Of a DNA stretch of 64,000 nucleotides, positions 62,503 to 64,000 are shown piece after piece. The notes under the pieces were generated by a model. It was not told the origin of the DNA and did not search any database. It saw only the letters and a program-made list of their open reading frames with translations. The DNA comes from Cellulomonas sp. (GTDB lineage: Bacteria > Actinomycetota > Actinomycetes > Actinomycetales > Cellulomonadaceae): the NCBI RefSeq assembly GCF_015234515.1, contig NZ_JADGMY010000034.1:32378-96377 (forward strand). Direction: 5' to 3'. The position numbers and the translations under genes are program-made. Positions within the stretch are counted from its first letter, which is position 1; each line of letters begins with the position of its first letter.

Positions 62503-62544
62503 CCGGCAAACAGTAGCCTTGTCGTCCGGCAAACAGTAGCGTTG
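62503..62544 (+). repeat. 19-base direct repeats before the AAA ATPase gene
   Basis: CCGGCAAACAGTAGCNTTG occurs at 62503-62521 and 62526-62544, differing at one base and 23 bases apart (about two helical turns). The second copy ends four bases before the ATG. Likely a protein-binding site acting on transcription or translation of the gene. Confidence 0.65.
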
Positions 62545-62548
62545 AGGC

Positions 62549-63835
62549 ATGTCACCAGCGAGGACGCTCTACCGGGAGCGGATCGTCGACGTCCAGCTCG
62601 ACGAGTACCTGGACGAGCTCCCCGCCATCGCGATCGACGGCCCGAAAGGAGTCGGCAAGACCGCCACGGCATCTCGGCGTGCTCGCACGGTGCTGCGCCT
62701 CGACGACGAGGCGGACCTGGCGATCGTCCGCGCCGACCTCGGGCGTCTCGGCCGGGCCGACCCGCCGGTGCTCGTGGACGAGTGGCAGCGGCTGCCGGCG
62801 ACCTGGGACGCGGTCCGTCGCGCGGTCGACGACGGTGCGGGCGCCGGGAGCTTCCTCCTCACCGGGTCGGCGTCGCCCGACTCACCTGCGACGCACTCCG
62901 GGGCGGGACGCGTCGTCACCCTCCGGATGCGCCCGCTGACGCTCCCCGAACGCGGATGGGGCCCCACCACGGTGTCGCTCGCCGCGCTGCTCGCCGGCCG
63001 CGACGGCATCGGCGGGACGTCGAGCCGCGTGCTCGAGGACTACGCCGACGCGATCGTCGGCGGGGGGTTCCCGGGCATGCAGGCCGTGAGCGCGCGACCA
63101 CGCCGCGCACTGCTCGAGGGGTACGTCGACAGGATCGTCGACCGGGACTTTCCGGAAGCAGGACGGGAGGTGCGCAATCCATTTGGCCTCCGTCGGTGGA
63201 TGCGAGCCCTGGCGGCGGCATCCGGGACGACGGCCTCGTACGAGACGATCCGGGACGCGGCCGCGGCCGGCCACGCCGACCCACCGTCGCGGGCCACGGT
63301 CCAGCCGTACCGCGACACTCTCGAGCGCATCTGGGTCTACGACCCCGTCCCGGCCTGGGACGCCCTCCCCGGCGCCGGCCTCACGCGGCTCGTGGCGGCG
63401 CCCAAGCACTTCCTCGCCGACCCGGCCCTCGCTGCGGTGCTGCTCGACGTCGACGCCGACGCCCTGATCCGCGGACAGGTCGGCCGGGTGCAGGTGCAAC
63501 GCGACGGGACGCTGCTCGGCGGGTTCTTCGAGTCCCTCGTGGCGCTCACGCTCCGGGTGTTCGCGCAGGCGGCGGACGCCCGTGTCTCCCACCTGCGCAC
63601 CCGAGGAGGCGAGCACGAGGTCGACTTCCTCGTCGAAGGACGCGGGCGGCGGCTGGTGGCCGTCGAGGTCAAGATGACGGCCGCGCCGACCGCCCGGGAC
63701 GTCCGCCACCTGCTCTGGCTCAAGGAGCGGCTCGGTGACGCCCTGACGGACATGGTCCTGGTGACGACCGGCCGTGACGCGTACCGGCGGGCCGACGGCG
63801 TCGCGGTGGTGCCGTTGGCGCTGCTCGGCCCGTGA
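62549..63835 (+). CDS. AAA ATPase with DUF4143 domain
   Basis: 428 aa. Walker A GPKGVGKTATA is near residue 35, VLVDEWQRLP is the Walker B region and LLTGSASP is sensor-like; the GFPGMQAV and C-terminal DUF4143 part (GEHEVDFLVEG, VAVEVKMT) has a PD-(D/E)XK-nuclease-like ending. Such proteins are sporadic in bacteria and archaea and of unknown function, often thought mobile or defence-associated. ATG at 62549. Preceded by tandem 19-base repeats. Confidence 0.88.
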   Translation: MSPARTLYRERIVDVQLDEYLDELPAIAIDGPKGVGKTATASRRARTVLRLDDEADLAIVRADLGRLGRADPPVLVDEWQRLPATWDAVRRAVDDGAGAGSFLLTGSASPDSPATHSGAGRVVTLRMRPLTLPERGWGPTTVSLAALLAGRDGIGGTSSRVLEDYADAIVGGGFPGMQAVSARPRRALLEGYVDRIVDRDFPEAGREVRNPFGLRRWMRALAAASGTTASYETIRDAAAAGHADPPSRATVQPYRDTLERIWVYDPVPAWDALPGAGLTRLVAAPKHFLADPALAAVLLDVDADALIRGQVGRVQVQRDGTLLGGFFESLVALTLRVFAQAADARVSHLRTRGGEHEVDFLVEGRGRRLVAVEVKMTAAPTARDVRHLLWLKERLGDALTDMVLVTTGRDAYRRADGVAVVPLALLGP

Positions 63836-63973
63836 GATCCGCTCTCCACGGGATCGTCACGCGCGACCCGCGAGGAGTGGAGCGACCGGGGACAACCCGG
63901 TTCGCCTTAGCGATCCGGGTGAGGTGGTATTGCGGTTCCTCCCCTCCGGCCCGTGGGCGGCTAGCCTTTCGCC

Positions 63974-64000
63974 ATGATCCGGGTCGACGAGCACCAGCGT
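63974..64000 (+). CDS. Partial gene at window end
   Basis: Nine codons (MIRVDEHQR) from an ATG at 63974, cut by the window edge. TAGCCT at 63962-63967, six bases before the ATG, looks like the -10 of a leaderless transcript. Function not assignable. Confidence 0.45.

Overview
The window is a very GC-rich actinobacterial chromosome segment (GC dominates third codon positions, GTG and TTG starts are frequent, and many genes are joined by ATGA or GTGA overlaps). The gene set suggests Cellulomonas or a close relative in the Micrococcales. It encodes secreted plant-polymer hydrolases with CBM13- and CBM2-type modules (GH62 arabinofuranosidase, GH5 mannanase), mycothiol synthase MshD, a MutT1-type Nudix/phosphatase fusion beside PPK1, and actinobacterial regulator motifs (GlnR-like and DosR-like boxes). 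The genus is an inference. No rRNA, tRNA, CRISPR array, prophage or insertion sequence was found.

Layout. 0-4.4 kb: a class II Fic protein, a secreted GH62 enzyme with a paired LacI-type operator, and an SDR. 4.5-9.1 kb: a five-gene overlapping operon (ABC ATPase, two permeases, histidine kinase, NarL-type regulator). 9.2-20.6 kb: mixed metabolic and regulatory genes, including an OhrR-like regulator divergent from a perhydrolase-like enzyme, an alcohol dehydrogenase, an aldo/keto reductase, a TetR-ABC exporter pair and a cysteine-free HesB-like protein. 20.7-22.9 kb: an FMN reductase and a flavin monooxygenase separated by a striking palindromic repeat array. 23.0-26.7 kb: a SipW-type signal peptidase cluster and a GGDEF-EAL protein. 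26.9-32.8 kb: MsrB, a NERD protein, MarR with a drug exporter, and a sugar porter.

33.0-39.0 kb is a phosphate/polyphosphate and thiol block: DUF47-Pit convergent with mutT1-ppk1-mshD, with a strongly structured candidate leader RNA before DUF47-Pit. 39.1-43.0 kb: a flavoprotein, a frameshifted DUF559-type gene bracketed by related hairpins, and the GH5 mannanase. 43.2-48.1 kb: acetyl-CoA synthetase and an OFA-type transporter with a 61-residue partner; both flanks carry DosR-like palindromes. 48.3-52.2 kb: a sugar ABC importer without its own ATPase. 52.3-56.3 kb: malic enzyme, Nudix, a Fic-like protein lacking the catalytic histidine, and a HAD phosphatase. 56.4-62.4 kb: a putative nitrogen/purine locus (mocA-like, NMT1-type ABC importer, guanine-deaminase-like enzyme, xdhC) with a GlnR-like box. 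The window ends with an AAA/DUF4143 ATPase preceded by direct repeats and the first codons of another gene.

Working together: secreted hydrolases release sugars that the ABC importer and the sugar porter could take up; Acs and the OFA transporter fit overflow or fermentation-acid metabolism; the 56-62 kb locus fits scavenging of nitrogen from purines. Most sites and all RNA candidates were read by eye and are inferences.
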